A stretch of 64,000 bases of DNA, taken from NCBI GenBank assembly GCA_964490005.1, contig CAZBBB010000007.1:1-64000 (forward strand), in the 5' to 3' direction. Numbering within the stretch: the stretch's first letter is position 1; each line of letters begins with the position of its first letter. A model generated the notes under the pieces. That model was not told where the DNA came from and did no database searches. It worked only from the letters and a program-made list of their open reading frames with translations. Shown here piece after piece: positions 7,888 through 16,663 of this stretch. The position numbers and the translations under genes were made by a program. Origin of the DNA: CAZBBB01 sp964490005 (GTDB lineage: Bacteria; Planctomycetota; B15-G4).

Positions 7888-8919
7888 CTAGGGGCGCGAC
7901 GGAGGGTTGGCAACCGCGGCCGGCGCGTCGTGAAACAGCTCGCGCGGCCACACGAGGGCCTTCTGCGAGAGGGTCACGACGAGGTGCCGGCGGGCCTCGG
8001 CCAGCAGATCGTCGAGCAGCAGCGTGCGCAGTCGCTGCTGCGAGGACGCGTAGTCGGCCTCCCGGGCCGGGAGGCGCTCGGCCACGACGAGCACGAAGGG
8101 GCCCTCGCCGGTGCTGAAGGCCTGCCCCGCGCCGGGCGCGGCCTCGCGCGCGAACTCGGCCAGCGCGGCCGGGAAGACGCGCGGCAAATCGACGAGCGCC
8201 AGCGTGCGCCTTGCGGGCGGCGGGCCGGGCGGCCGCTCGCCGCGCGCCAGCGCCTGCTCGTGGCCGAGCGCCGCGGCCGGGTCGTCGAAGCGCAGCAGGT
8301 CGCAGACGACGCGCTCGGGCGTGCCCAAAGAGTCGCGGTTGGCCTCGAAGGCCGCGCGCAGCTGGCTCGGCGTCACGCTCACGAGCCGCACCAGCAGCGG
8401 ATCGGGCGTGAGCAGGTTGCCGTGCTCGTTGCGCAGTCCCACGCGGTGCAACAGGTACAGCTCGGCGAGCGCCGCGCGGTGGGCCAGGTCCTTCTGGCGC
8501 GCGACGCTCGTGCCCGTCAGCGCGGCGATCGCCTGGTAGTCGGGCGCCGAGCCGCGGCGGCGCTCCCAGTACTCGCTCACGTCGCGCTCGGTGAGGTGCA
8601 CGCCGAGCCGGCTGGCCTCGCCGGCGAGCAGGATCTCCTCGCCGATCGAGCGGCGCGCCGCGTGGTTCAGGCTGGCGAGCGGCACGTCGGGGTAGTCCTC
8701 GGCCAGCAGGCGCACGTGGACGGCGATGTCCTCGGGCGTGATGGCCTCGCCGTTGACGGTCGCGGGGCGCTCCCAGCGGGCGCTCGGCGGGGCGGACGCG
8801 GGTGTCGACGCGCTGCCGGGCGCCGCGCCCTGCGCCGCGAGGCTGCCGGCGCAGACCAGCGACGCGCCGAGCGCGGCGAGCAGGCGGCAGGCGGGCGCGG
8901 GCGGCATGCGCGCCATCAT
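7888..8919 (-). CDS. SurA/PpiC-like periplasmic folding factor
   Basis: 343 residues with an N-terminal signal peptide (hydrophobic core LLAALGASLVCAGSLAAQG). The segment ATVNGEAITPEDIAVHVRLL is typical of SurA N-domains, and the C-terminal part (FSTGEGPFVLVVAERLPA) resembles the end of a parvulin domain. Peptidyl-prolyl isomerase activity is uncertain because the parvulin core is divergent. The first ATG (8919) overlaps the mfd stop as ATGA, so it is translationally coupled to mfd; ATGs at 8916 and 8907 are alternatives. It would act on exported proteins in the periplasm. Confidence 0.7.
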   Translation of the reverse strand: MMARMPPAPACRLLAALGASLVCAGSLAAQGAAPGSASTPASAPPSARWERPATVNGEAITPEDIAVHVRLLAEDYPDVPLASLNHAARRSIGEEILLAGEASRLGVHLTERDVSEYWERRRGSAPDYQAIAALTGTSVARQKDLAHRAALAELYLLHRVGLRNEHGNLLTPDPLLVRLVSVTPSQLRAAFEANRDSLGTPERVVCDLLRFDDPAAALGHEQALARGERPPGPPPARRTLALVDLPRVFPAALAEFAREAAPGAGQAFSTGEGPFVLVVAERLPAREADYASSQQRLRTLLLDDLLAEARRHLVVTLSQKALVWPRELFHDAPAAVANPPSRP

Positions 8920-11900
8920 AGGGAACGCGCGCGGCGGGCGGGCGCCGGGTCGGCCGCGCCCGCGGAGAAGCGCCGCAGCAGCCACTCCAGGCGTTCGTGT
9001 CCGGCGCGCGCCTCGCGCGGCCACTCGATGCGCCAGCGGCCGGGCGCCAGCGGGGTCAGTTCGTCGCGCGTGAAGGGGCTGCGCTGCGCCCAGCGCGGCG
9101 GATCGGACACCACGAGCACCGCGCCGCCGTGGCCGTCGGTGAGCAGCGAGGCGAGCCCGGCGAGCTTGACCGCGCGGCGCAACCGGAACAGGTCGAGCAG
9201 TTGCGCGGCCGGGCGCGGCAGCTTGCCGAAGCGGTCGACGAGTTCGCGCTGCAGCAGGTCGAGCCGGCGCCGGCCGCCCTCGGCCATGCGGCGCAGCAGG
9301 CTCATGCGCAGCCCCTCGTCGGGCACGTAGTCGACGGGCAGATACGCCGTCAGGCCGAGTTCGACCTCGGTTTCGCCGGCCTCGTCCTCGACCGCCTCGC
9401 CGCGCGCGCTCCCGACCGCGCGCCGCAGCAGGCGGCAGTACATGTCGTAGCCGACCGTGAAGATGTGGCCCGACTGCTCGCCGCCGAGCAGGTTGCCCGC
9501 GCCGCGCAGCTCGAGGTCGCGCAGCGCGATGGGCAGCCCCGAGCCGAGGCGGCTGTACTCCTCGATGGCCTTGAGGCGGCGCTCGGCGTCGCCGGCCAGC
9601 GGCGCGTCGCGGGGCACGAGGAAGTGCGCCCAGGCCTGCGTGTGCTCGCGGCCGACGCGCCCGCGCAACTGGTGCAGGTCGGCCAGCCCGTAGCGGTCGC
9701 TGTCGGTGACGATGATCGTGTTGGCGCGCGGGATGTCGATGCCCGACTCGACGATCGAGGTGCAGACCATCACGTCGATCTCGCCGTCGGCGAAGGCGGC
9801 GACGGCGGCGCGCAGCTCGGCGGCCGAGAGCTGCCCGTGCGCCTCGCGCACGCGCGCGGTCGGCACGAGACGGCGCACGCGCTCGGCGACCGTCCCCAGC
9901 GTCTGCACGCGGTTGTGCAGCACGAAGACCTGCCCACCGCGGCCGACCTCGTGCAGGATCGCGGCGCGCAGCGCGCCGTCCTCGTCGTAGCCGACCTTGG
10001 TGATCACGGCGCGCCGGCCGGGCGGCGGCGTGCGGATGGTGGAGATGTCGCGCAGGCCCGACATCGCCATGTGCAGCGTGCGCGGGATGGGCGTGGCCGA
10101 GAGGGTCAGGACGTCGACGGTGGCGCGCAGCCGCTTGAGGCGCTCCTTGTGCGCGACGCCGAAGCGCTGCTCCTCGTCGACGATTAGGAGCCCCCGCTCG
10201 GTGAAGCGCACGTCGGCGCCGAGCAGCCGGTGCGTCCCGATGACGATGTCGACCTTGCCGGCGGCCAGGTCGGCCAGCACCGCCTTGATCTCGCCCTCGC
10301 TGCGGAAGCGCGAGAGCACTTCGAGGCGCACGGGCTCCTCCGCCATGCGGCTCGAGAAGGTCTCGTGATGCTGCTCGGCGAGGATCGTCGTCGGCACGAG
10401 CACGGCGCACTGCCTGCCGGCCAGCACGCACTTGTAGGCCGCGCGCACGGCGATCTCGGTCTTGCCGAAACCCACGTCGCCGACGAGCAGGCGGTCCATC
10501 GGCCGGGGCCGCTCCATGTCGAGCCGGATCTCGCGCCAGACGGTCTCCTGGTCGGGCGTGTCGGCGTGCGGAAAGGCGGCCTCGAAGCGCGCCTGGCTGC
10601 CGTCGTCGGGGGGGAAGGCGAAGCCCGCGCCGTCGGCGCGCCGGCTCTGCACCTCGAGCAGTTCGCTGGCCAGGTCGGCCACGGCGCGCGCGACCTTGTC
10701 CTTGCGGCGCTTCCAGGTGCGCCCGCCGATGCGGTCGAGCTTCGGCGGGCGCGCGTCGGCGCCGATGAAGCGCTCCACCAGGTCGATGCGGCTGGCCGGC
10801 ACGTAGAGCCGCGTCTCCTCGGCGAACTCGAGCACGAGGAAGTCCTCCTCGCCCTGCTCGCGCGCGCGGCGCTCCATGCCCAGGTAGCGGCCCACGCCGT
10901 GCGTGAGGTGCACGACGTGGTCGCCGGCGTGCAGCTCGGCGAGATCGGCCAGAGCGCGCGTGGCGAGCACGCGGCGCACGGGGCTGCGGCGCACCGGCCG
11001 CCGGCCGATGAGTTCGTGGTGGTGCACGAGCACCGGCCCCTCGTCCGGCAGCGCGAAGCCCGTCGCGAGGCGGCCGACGGCCAGGTGCAGGCCCTCCCAG
11101 GGCGGCGTGCCGCGCTCGGCGAGCGCCTCCGCGAGCCGCTCGCACTCGGCCTGCGTGTCGGAGAGCAGCCAGACGCCGCGCCCGGCCCGTCGCCACGCGT
11201 CGAGCACGACGTGCTCGGGACGCCCGTCGCCGGCGACCGATCGCAGCGAGAGGTCGCGCGCCGGATCGCCGAGGTCCAGCGGCCAGCAGTCGGCGCCCGG
11301 GCTCTGCGCGAGACGCGCGCGCAGCGCTTCGATCTCGGCCGGGTGGCGGCCGTGCTCGAAGGCGACCTCCGCGAGGCGGTCCTTCAGGCGCGCGGGGTCG
11401 AGCACGACGATCGGCAGCTCGGGCGGCACGCGCTCGAGCAGGCGGCTCGTGCGGCCGCCGGCGCGCGGCGCGCCGCCAAGCGGCAGGACGACCTCGTCGA
11501 GCACCGCCACCGAACGCTGAGTCTCGATGTCGAAGCGGCGCAGCTCCTCGATCTCGTCGTCGAGCAGCTCGACGCGCAGCGGGGCCGACGCCGCCCAGGC
11601 GTAGACGTCGAGGATGTCGCCGCGCACCGAGAACTCGCCCGGCGCGGCGACGAGGTGCGCGCGCACCAGGCCCGCGTCGAGCAGGCGGGCGACGAGCGCC
11701 TCGCGGTCGAGGCGTGCGCCGCGGCGCAGCGCGAGGCGCTCGCCTTCGTCGGCCGGCAGCTCCTCGAGCAGCACGGGCCCCGGCACGATCAGCCAGCCGT
11801 CGCCGGAGCCCTGCAGCTCGGCCAGCGCGACGAGGCGCTCGGAGCGGTTGGCCGCCAGCTCGGGGCCCTCGCTCAGACCCTCCTCCTCGACCGGCAGGAG

Positions 11901-12155
11901 CGTGACGGGGACGTGGGGAAACAGCAGCGCGAGGTCGAGCGTCAGCGCGTCGGCCGCCTCGGCGGCGGGCGCGACGATCAGCGCGCGGCCGCGGCCCGCC
12001 AGCAGCAGGCCCGCGACGAGCGCGCCGCCACTGCCCCAGGCGCCGCCGATCTCGTGGCGCGCGTCGGGCCGCGCGCGCGCCGCCCGCAGCACCGGGTGCG
12101 CGCAGAGCGCCTCGTGCAGCGCCCGCAGGGCGCCGGCGTCCTCAGTCCTCGTCAT
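8916..12155 (-). CDS. mfd: Transcription-repair coupling factor
   Basis: 1079 residues. Mfd displaces RNA polymerase stalled at DNA lesions and recruits UvrA. The UvrB-like N-terminal domains occupy about 1-350. The RNA-polymerase-interacting domain follows (THGVGRYLGMERR near 418, FLVLEFAEETRLYVP). The RecG-like translocase then has Walker A GDVGFGKT (559-566), DEEQ (660-663) and LSATPIPRTL. Length is slightly below the E. coli protein but no domain appears missing. The ATG at 12155 lies inside the end of the upstream fusion gene (14-bp overlap) and the stop overlaps the SurA-like start, so the three genes form one coupled operon. Confidence 0.96.
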   Translation of the reverse strand: MTRTEDAGALRALHEALCAHPVLRAARARPDARHEIGGAWGSGGALVAGLLLAGRGRALIVAPAAEAADALTLDLALLFPHVPVTLLPVEEEGLSEGPELAANRSERLVALAELQGSGDGWLIVPGPVLLEELPADEGERLALRRGARLDREALVARLLDAGLVRAHLVAAPGEFSVRGDILDVYAWAASAPLRVELLDDEIEELRRFDIETQRSVAVLDEVVLPLGGAPRAGGRTSRLLERVPPELPIVVLDPARLKDRLAEVAFEHGRHPAEIEALRARLAQSPGADCWPLDLGDPARDLSLRSVAGDGRPEHVVLDAWRRAGRGVWLLSDTQAECERLAEALAERGTPPWEGLHLAVGRLATGFALPDEGPVLVHHHELIGRRPVRRSPVRRVLATRALADLAELHAGDHVVHLTHGVGRYLGMERRAREQGEEDFLVLEFAEETRLYVPASRIDLVERFIGADARPPKLDRIGGRTWKRRKDKVARAVADLASELLEVQSRRADGAGFAFPPDDGSQARFEAAFPHADTPDQETVWREIRLDMERPRPMDRLLVGDVGFGKTEIAVRAAYKCVLAGRQCAVLVPTTILAEQHHETFSSRMAEEPVRLEVLSRFRSEGEIKAVLADLAAGKVDIVIGTHRLLGADVRFTERGLLIVDEEQRFGVAHKERLKRLRATVDVLTLSATPIPRTLHMAMSGLRDISTIRTPPPGRRAVITKVGYDEDGALRAAILHEVGRGGQVFVLHNRVQTLGTVAERVRRLVPTARVREAHGQLSAAELRAAVAAFADGEIDVMVCTSIVESGIDIPRANTIIVTDSDRYGLADLHQLRGRVGREHTQAWAHFLVPRDAPLAGDAERRLKAIEEYSRLGSGLPIALRDLELRGAGNLLGGEQSGHIFTVGYDMYCRLLRRAVGSARGEAVEDEAGETEVELGLTAYLPVDYVPDEGLRMSLLRRMAEGGRRRLDLLQRELVDRFGKLPRPAAQLLDLFRLRRAVKLAGLASLLTDGHGGAVLVVSDPPRWAQRSPFTRDELTPLAPGRWRIEWPREARAGHERLEWLLRRFSAGAADPAPARRARSL

Positions 12156-14022
12156 CGTCGCCCGTCGCGGACTGCAGGCCGGCGCGCGCCCGCAGCGCCC
12201 GCAGCGCGGCGCGCGCGGCGCGCTGCTCGGCCTGCCGCTTGTTGCGCCCGGTGGCGACGGCCAGCTCCTCGCCGTCGACGACGGCCGCGACGGTGAAGGT
12301 CTTGGCGTGGTCGGGGCCGCTGGCCTGCAGCACGCGGTACTCGGGCGTGCTGCCGTCCTTGCCCTGCGTGAGCGTCTGCAGGTCCGACTTGGCGTTGGCG
12401 CTGCGATGGCGGTCGGACGAGGCCTCGATGAGCGGGCCGAAGTCGGTCTCGACGATGCGCCGCACGGCCGCGAGCCCGCCGTCGAGATAGACCGCGCCGA
12501 GCACGGCCTCGACCGCGTCGGCCACGACCGAGGGCGGGATCGATCCGATCGAGCGGATGCCGCCGCCCAGATCGAGCAGCGGCGCCAGGCCCCAGGCGCC
12601 GGCGATGCGGCGCAGCGCGTGGCGGCTCACGACCGCGCTCTTGATGCGCGAGAGCTCGCCCTCGTCGCGCTCGGGGTAGCGCCGATACAGATCGGCCGCG
12701 ACGCACAGCCCGAGGATCGCGTCGCCCAAAAACTCGAGGCGCTCGTTGGGCGCCTGCTCGGCCGAGCGCGCCGACGCGTGGGTCAGCGCCGTCGCCGCCA
12801 GCGCACGGTCGTGGAAGGCGTGGCCGATGGCGTGCTCGAGCGCGGCGACGCGCGCGTCGAGCTGCGGGCTGCGCGCCGGCGCCGCGATCGTCACGCGCGC
12901 CTCGGCCAGCCGCCGGCTCTCGTCCATCGCGAAACGGTCGGTCATGCCGGCGACGTAGTCGCAGACGCTGCGCGGCAGGCCCTCGGCCTCGGCGCGCGCG
13001 CGGTAGTCGTCGGGCAGTTCGTCGGCGTGGCTCGCGTAGTGGCGCACGATCACGGCGATGGCCTGCCGCGCCGTGGCCGCCGAGCGCAGCACGCGCGGGT
13101 GCCGGTAGAAGCGCTCGAGCAGGAAGCCGCCGAGCGCCGCGTGCAGCCTGGCCCGCTCGGGCGAGAAGCGCACCAGCCTGCCTTCGCGCGCCGCGACCTG
13201 CTCGGCGCTCGTGCAGCCGGAGGCCGCGATCGCCGCCGACGCGCTCGCCACGATGTCGTGCAGGCTGGCCTTGACCATCACGTTCAGGATCGCCTTGCGC
13301 GCGTGGCGATCGCCGCCGCGCCCCGCCGCGCCGGCCTCGTCGCGCGCGCGGCGCCAGATCTCGAGTTCGTCGAGTTCCTCGGCGCGCAGGATGCCGGCGC
13401 GCAGTCCGTCCTCGAGATCGTGGTGCTGGTAGGCGGTGCTGTCGGCCAGGTCGACCACCTGCGCCTCGAGCAGCAGCCCCGGCGCGATCGGCGCGCCCCG
13501 TCCCGCATCGCCTCCGTGCTTGAGGATCGAGCGGCGCAGCACCTGCGTGAGGTTGAGCCCCGGGCGATCGGCATACGGGCTCTCGAGCACATCGACGATG
13601 CGCAGCGCCTGCGCATTGTGATCGAAGGGCACGCCTGCCTCCTCCTCGAGGATGCGCTCGCCCTCGTGTCCGAAGGGCGGGTGCCCGCTGTCGTGCACCA
13701 GCGCGAGCGATTCGCCCACCGTCTCGTTGAGCCGCAGCGCCCGGCACAGAAAGCGCGCCATCTGCGCGACCTCGAGCGTGTGCGTCAGCCGCGTGCGGTA
13801 GAAGTCGCCCTCGTCGATCACGAAGACCTGCGTCTTGTCCTTCAGCCGCCGGAACGCTCCGCAATGCACGATGCGGTCGCGGTCGCGCACGAAGGCCGTG
13901 CGGAACGGATCGGGGGGCTCGGGAACCGGGCGCGCATCATGCGCGTCGGAGAAGCACGCCGGTGCGATGAGCGTCGCGCGCTCGGCTCGCTCGGCGTCCT
14001 CGCGCGTGGCGATGGACGACAT
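12142..14022 (-). CDS. dGTPase-like HD hydrolase fused to ribonuclease III
   Basis: A single 626-residue frame. Residues 1-375 are a dGTP triphosphohydrolase-like HD domain: FRRLKDKTQVF, H81 in RLTHTLEVAQ, H110-D111 in HDSGHPPFGHEGE and DLADSTAYQHHD near 191. Residues about 388-626 are a complete RNase III: signature NERLEFLGDAILG (426-438), second catalytic block DAVEAVLGAVYLDGG, then a dsRNA-binding domain (about 543-612, EYRVLQASGPDHAKTFTVAA). All catalytic motifs of both halves are present. The linker (about 376-388) is Ala/Arg-rich with no stop or internal ribosome binding site noted. AGAGG lies 8 nt before the ATG. It heads the operon with mfd. Confidence 0.93.
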   Translation of the reverse strand: MSSIATREDAERAERATLIAPACFSDAHDARPVPEPPDPFRTAFVRDRDRIVHCGAFRRLKDKTQVFVIDEGDFYRTRLTHTLEVAQMARFLCRALRLNETVGESLALVHDSGHPPFGHEGERILEEEAGVPFDHNAQALRIVDVLESPYADRPGLNLTQVLRRSILKHGGDAGRGAPIAPGLLLEAQVVDLADSTAYQHHDLEDGLRAGILRAEELDELEIWRRARDEAGAAGRGGDRHARKAILNVMVKASLHDIVASASAAIAASGCTSAEQVAAREGRLVRFSPERARLHAALGGFLLERFYRHPRVLRSAATARQAIAVIVRHYASHADELPDDYRARAEAEGLPRSVCDYVAGMTDRFAMDESRRLAEARVTIAAPARSPQLDARVAALEHAIGHAFHDRALAATALTHASARSAEQAPNERLEFLGDAILGLCVAADLYRRYPERDEGELSRIKSAVVSRHALRRIAGAWGLAPLLDLGGGIRSIGSIPPSVVADAVEAVLGAVYLDGGLAAVRRIVETDFGPLIEASSDRHRSANAKSDLQTLTQGKDGSTPEYRVLQASGPDHAKTFTVAAVVDGEELAVATGRNKRQAEQRAARAALRALRARAGLQSATGDDDED

Positions 14023-14202
14023 GGGGGCAGCCTCTGGAAGTGTCTCAGGGCCGCCCGTGGCGAAAAGTCACCGGGCGCTGACTCGCGGAGCCCGGTGGCC
14101 TGCCGTCACGGACGATGGGACGCGGCATCGTAGCACCGGGGCGGGAACGGCGTCGGGCGGCCGTGCGCGACGGCACATCACGGCACGGCGCCGGGCGGCA
14201 CC

Positions 14203-14332
14203 CGCTCAGGGCGCTCGCGCGAGGGAGTGCCCCGAGGCTCGGACAGACTCCCTCGCCTTCGCGAGCGGTGACGGTGAAGCTGTCACCGCTCTCGAAGGCT
14301 ACGAAGCTCGCCTCGGAGCACTCCCTCGCGCG
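14203..14332. repeat. Large imperfect palindrome between divergent genes
   Basis: The roughly 420-bp gap between the divergent fusion gene (start 14022) and the VCBS gene (start 14442) holds a nested inverted repeat. Outer arms lie at 14216-14238 and 14310-14332 with one mismatch. Inner arms lie at 14256-14272 and 14282-14298 (16 of 17 pairs, perfect over the last 10) around a 9-nt loop. The block ACTCCCTCG at 14247-14255 duplicates part of the right outer arm, so an alternative pairing is possible. The 12-mer GCGCCCTGAGCG (minus strand, 14203-14214) borders it and recurs at the other palindrome. I see no coding signal here. Confidence 0.7.
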
Positions 14333-14441
14333 CCGCCCGCCGATGCACGGGGGGTGGCGGGGGGCGCGAACTGCGGGACGGGGCGTGTCGAGCGGCGGAT
14401 CGGGCGTGAGTAGCATCTCGTTGAGACGAGAGGAGGTCATC

Positions 14442-15815
14442 GTGAAGGCTTCGTCGGTACCTTTGCAGAGTGTGGTGGCGCTTGCGTTCATCACTTGCAT
14501 CGGATGCATGGCTCCTGCCGTGATCGAGACGGCATGGGGGCCGGCCCACTGGGAGCACGCACTCGCTCCGGGGGTCGTGGTCGGCTCGCTGACATGCATC
14601 GACGATGTCGACGGCGACGGTTGCGCCGAGATCGTGGCGAGACTCTCGACCGACCGCGCGATGAATGGCGAGCAAGTGCATGACGAGAGCGGTGCCGAAC
14701 TCGTCGCGATGGATGCCGAGCGCGTGCTCCTGCTGAGCGGCCGAACGGGAATCGTATTGCGTACGATCGCCTCCGAGCACGGTTCGTGGTCTTTGGGGCA
14801 GTCGACTGCCGTGCTCGGGTCGGGTGACGGCGGGCCGCACCTCGCGATCGGGGATCCGGATGCCGAGGGCCTCGCGGGCCGGGTCGTGCTGTGCGCCGCG
14901 ACGGCGTCGGACGGGGTGAGGTTCATGGCGGCGCCCGAGGGTGCACGAGGATTTGGAAGGGGTCTGCTTGCGACGCGCGATCTGGACGGAGACGGCGAAC
15001 GCGACCTGCTTGTCGTCGCGCCCGGCTCATCGGGCCGTCATGGACTCGTTGGAGCGAGCGCGATCTACGCCATGTCCTCGCGTCGGGACGAGATGCTCTG
15101 GGCTCTTCACGACGATCGCCGATACGGGTCGGCGCTCTGGCCCATGAGCGCGGCCGGCGAGTCGGCCTCTGACGCGCTGCACGTTGCGGCATGGGGCGGC
15201 GGACAGGCCAACTGCCCTCTTCGGGTGTTCTGCTTCGACGTGCGCAGCGGTGCCATCGTGTGGGAGTCGGAGCTGCGAATCGAGCCCTACGAAATCGGCA
15301 GCATCCTGCGCGGAGTGTGCGTCGGCGATGTCGATGGCGACGGCGAGGTCGATGTCGTCGTGCTGGTGAGGACTGGGCCTCGGGGCGGAGGCAAGCAGAA
15401 CAACACACTAGTGGTGCTGTCCGGCGCGAGCGGCGACGTGCTTGCGAGTTGCGCCACACGCGAAGGCTGGCGCTGGATGGCCTTCGACCTGGTGCCGTTC
15501 CGATGGCATTCAGGTGCGGACTCCGCGGCCGGCCTGTTGATGCTGACCTGCGTCGATGAGGCGTACGGACCGCGTTGGTCGAAGGGGCTCGACCTCACGC
15601 GCTTCGCACTCGGCCACGTCGATGATCGCGTCTCGTTCGCGGTGTCCGCGCACCGCTTCGTGGCTGCTGAGGGCGACGTGATGGCATGCCTGCTTGCGGA
15701 CGATGCCGACCCGTTCGCCGCATGGCCAAGGCCGGTCGTCGCCATCGCGCGGAGATCGCCCGGCGAACTCGTGCGCACGTCCATCATCGTGCTTCCGTCA
15801 CCAGGCGGAGACTGA
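14442..15815 (+). CDS. VCBS/FG-GAP-type exported lipoprotein
   Basis: 457 residues. The N-terminus (SVVALAFITCIGCM) is a short hydrophobic segment with two Cys that could serve as a non-classical lipobox. Calcium-loop motifs typical of FG-GAP/VCBS beta-propellers recur: DVDGDGCAE, DLDGDGERD and DVDGDGEVD. Together these suggest a secreted or surface-anchored propeller; ligand and role are unknown. The GTG at 14442 is chosen because AGGAGG lies a few bases upstream. Base composition is visibly less GC-rich than the flanking genes, suggesting a different history or weaker selection. Confidence 0.75.
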   Translation: MKASSVPLQSVVALAFITCIGCMAPAVIETAWGPAHWEHALAPGVVVGSLTCIDDVDGDGCAEIVARLSTDRAMNGEQVHDESGAELVAMDAERVLLLSGRTGIVLRTIASEHGSWSLGQSTAVLGSGDGGPHLAIGDPDAEGLAGRVVLCAATASDGVRFMAAPEGARGFGRGLLATRDLDGDGERDLLVVAPGSSGRHGLVGASAIYAMSSRRDEMLWALHDDRRYGSALWPMSAAGESASDALHVAAWGGGQANCPLRVFCFDVRSGAIVWESELRIEPYEIGSILRGVCVGDVDGDGEVDVVVLVRTGPRGGGKQNNTLVVLSGASGDVLASCATREGWRWMAFDLVPFRWHSGADSAAGLLMLTCVDEAYGPRWSKGLDLTRFALGHVDDRVSFAVSAHRFVAAEGDVMACLLADDADPFAAWPRPVVAIARRSPGELVRTSIIVLPSPGGD

Positions 15816-15856
15816 CTCGCCTCCGATCACTCGCGTGTGGTCGCTGCGATGCGCGG

Positions 15857-16477
15857 CTAGTTCGCGTCGGGTATCCAGGTCGCGGCGGACTCGAGGCGGT
15901 CGATCGCGTTCAGCACGGCCTTGAACGTCGGGTGCTCGTCATCGTCGAGCAGGACCATCGAACCGAGAACGCAGTCGGGGCGATCGCGACGACTCACGAA
16001 GACGAAGGCCGTCTCGCAGTGCGTGCCCCAGGTCGTGACCGCCTCTCCTTCGAAGCGGAAGAGGCCCGACTCCGCGACTACGCGGGTGAGCGCATTCCAC
16101 TGGTCCTCTGAGACGGTTCCGTACGCCTCGGACGACTCACGAGCCTTGAATGAGCCGATCCCTTCGGGAGGAGCTTCAATGGGGACGCGAATCGAGCGCT
16201 TGGCGGAGAGTCTGTCCCGAATCACGATGTCCTTTTCGACGAAGGACATGCCGCCCGCGCTTCGTTCGAGCCGTATCGCCGTGATCGTGCTGGCGTCCGA
16301 GGCCCACTCGGGTGCGGGGCCGGCTCCGTGGCACGCATCACAGCGCATCTTCGGAAAGAACGCCATCGCTTCCTCGGCTCGTGCCAGCCCTGGATCGATG
16401 GGCTCGCGAGGCTCCACCGTGCAGCCGACACCGGCCCACAGCGCGACGCACAGTGCGAGCAGCCGTCGTGAGGTCAA
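15857..16477 (-). CDS. Putative lipoprotein with one CxxCH haem c site
   Basis: 206 residues. The N-terminus has a basic MTSRR, a hydrophobic core and a Cys after AGVG, consistent with a lipoprotein signal. MRCDACHG follows at about residues 44-51 and is a classical single haem c attachment motif. The rest (for example SEDQWNALTRVVAESGLFRFEG) matches no family I recognise, and a downstream Met axial ligand is not obvious. It converges on the VCBS gene and shares its lower GC content. A small periplasmic electron carrier or sensor is possible. Confidence 0.65.
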   Translation of the reverse strand: MTSRRLLALCVALWAGVGCTVEPREPIDPGLARAEEAMAFFPKMRCDACHGAGPAPEWASDASTITAIRLERSAGGMSFVEKDIVIRDRLSAKRSIRVPIEAPPEGIGSFKARESSEAYGTVSEDQWNALTRVVAESGLFRFEGEAVTTWGTHCETAFVFVSRRDRPDCVLGSMVLLDDDEHPTFKAVLNAIDRLESAATWIPDAN

Positions 16478-16663
16478 GCGTCACGCTCGCCGTGCGGAGG
16501 TTGAGTGCGCACCGGTTGCGGCAATCCGGACGCTTGCCCCAAGCATTGCGTGCTCATGCGCCGACCATGCTACCCATGTTATTGGGGGCGATGGTCGCCG
16601 CGCATGCGGGGTGCGTTGCGGCGGAGCGGGAAGGCCTCTGCTCGCAATGTCCGGCGAGGATTG

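Noticed and set aside
6244..9330. A 1028-codon open frame on the plus strand
   Set aside because: It is antisense to the toroid paralog, the SurA-like gene and mfd, has an Arg/Ala/Gly-rich random composition and no domain. Long shadow frames are expected at this GC content.
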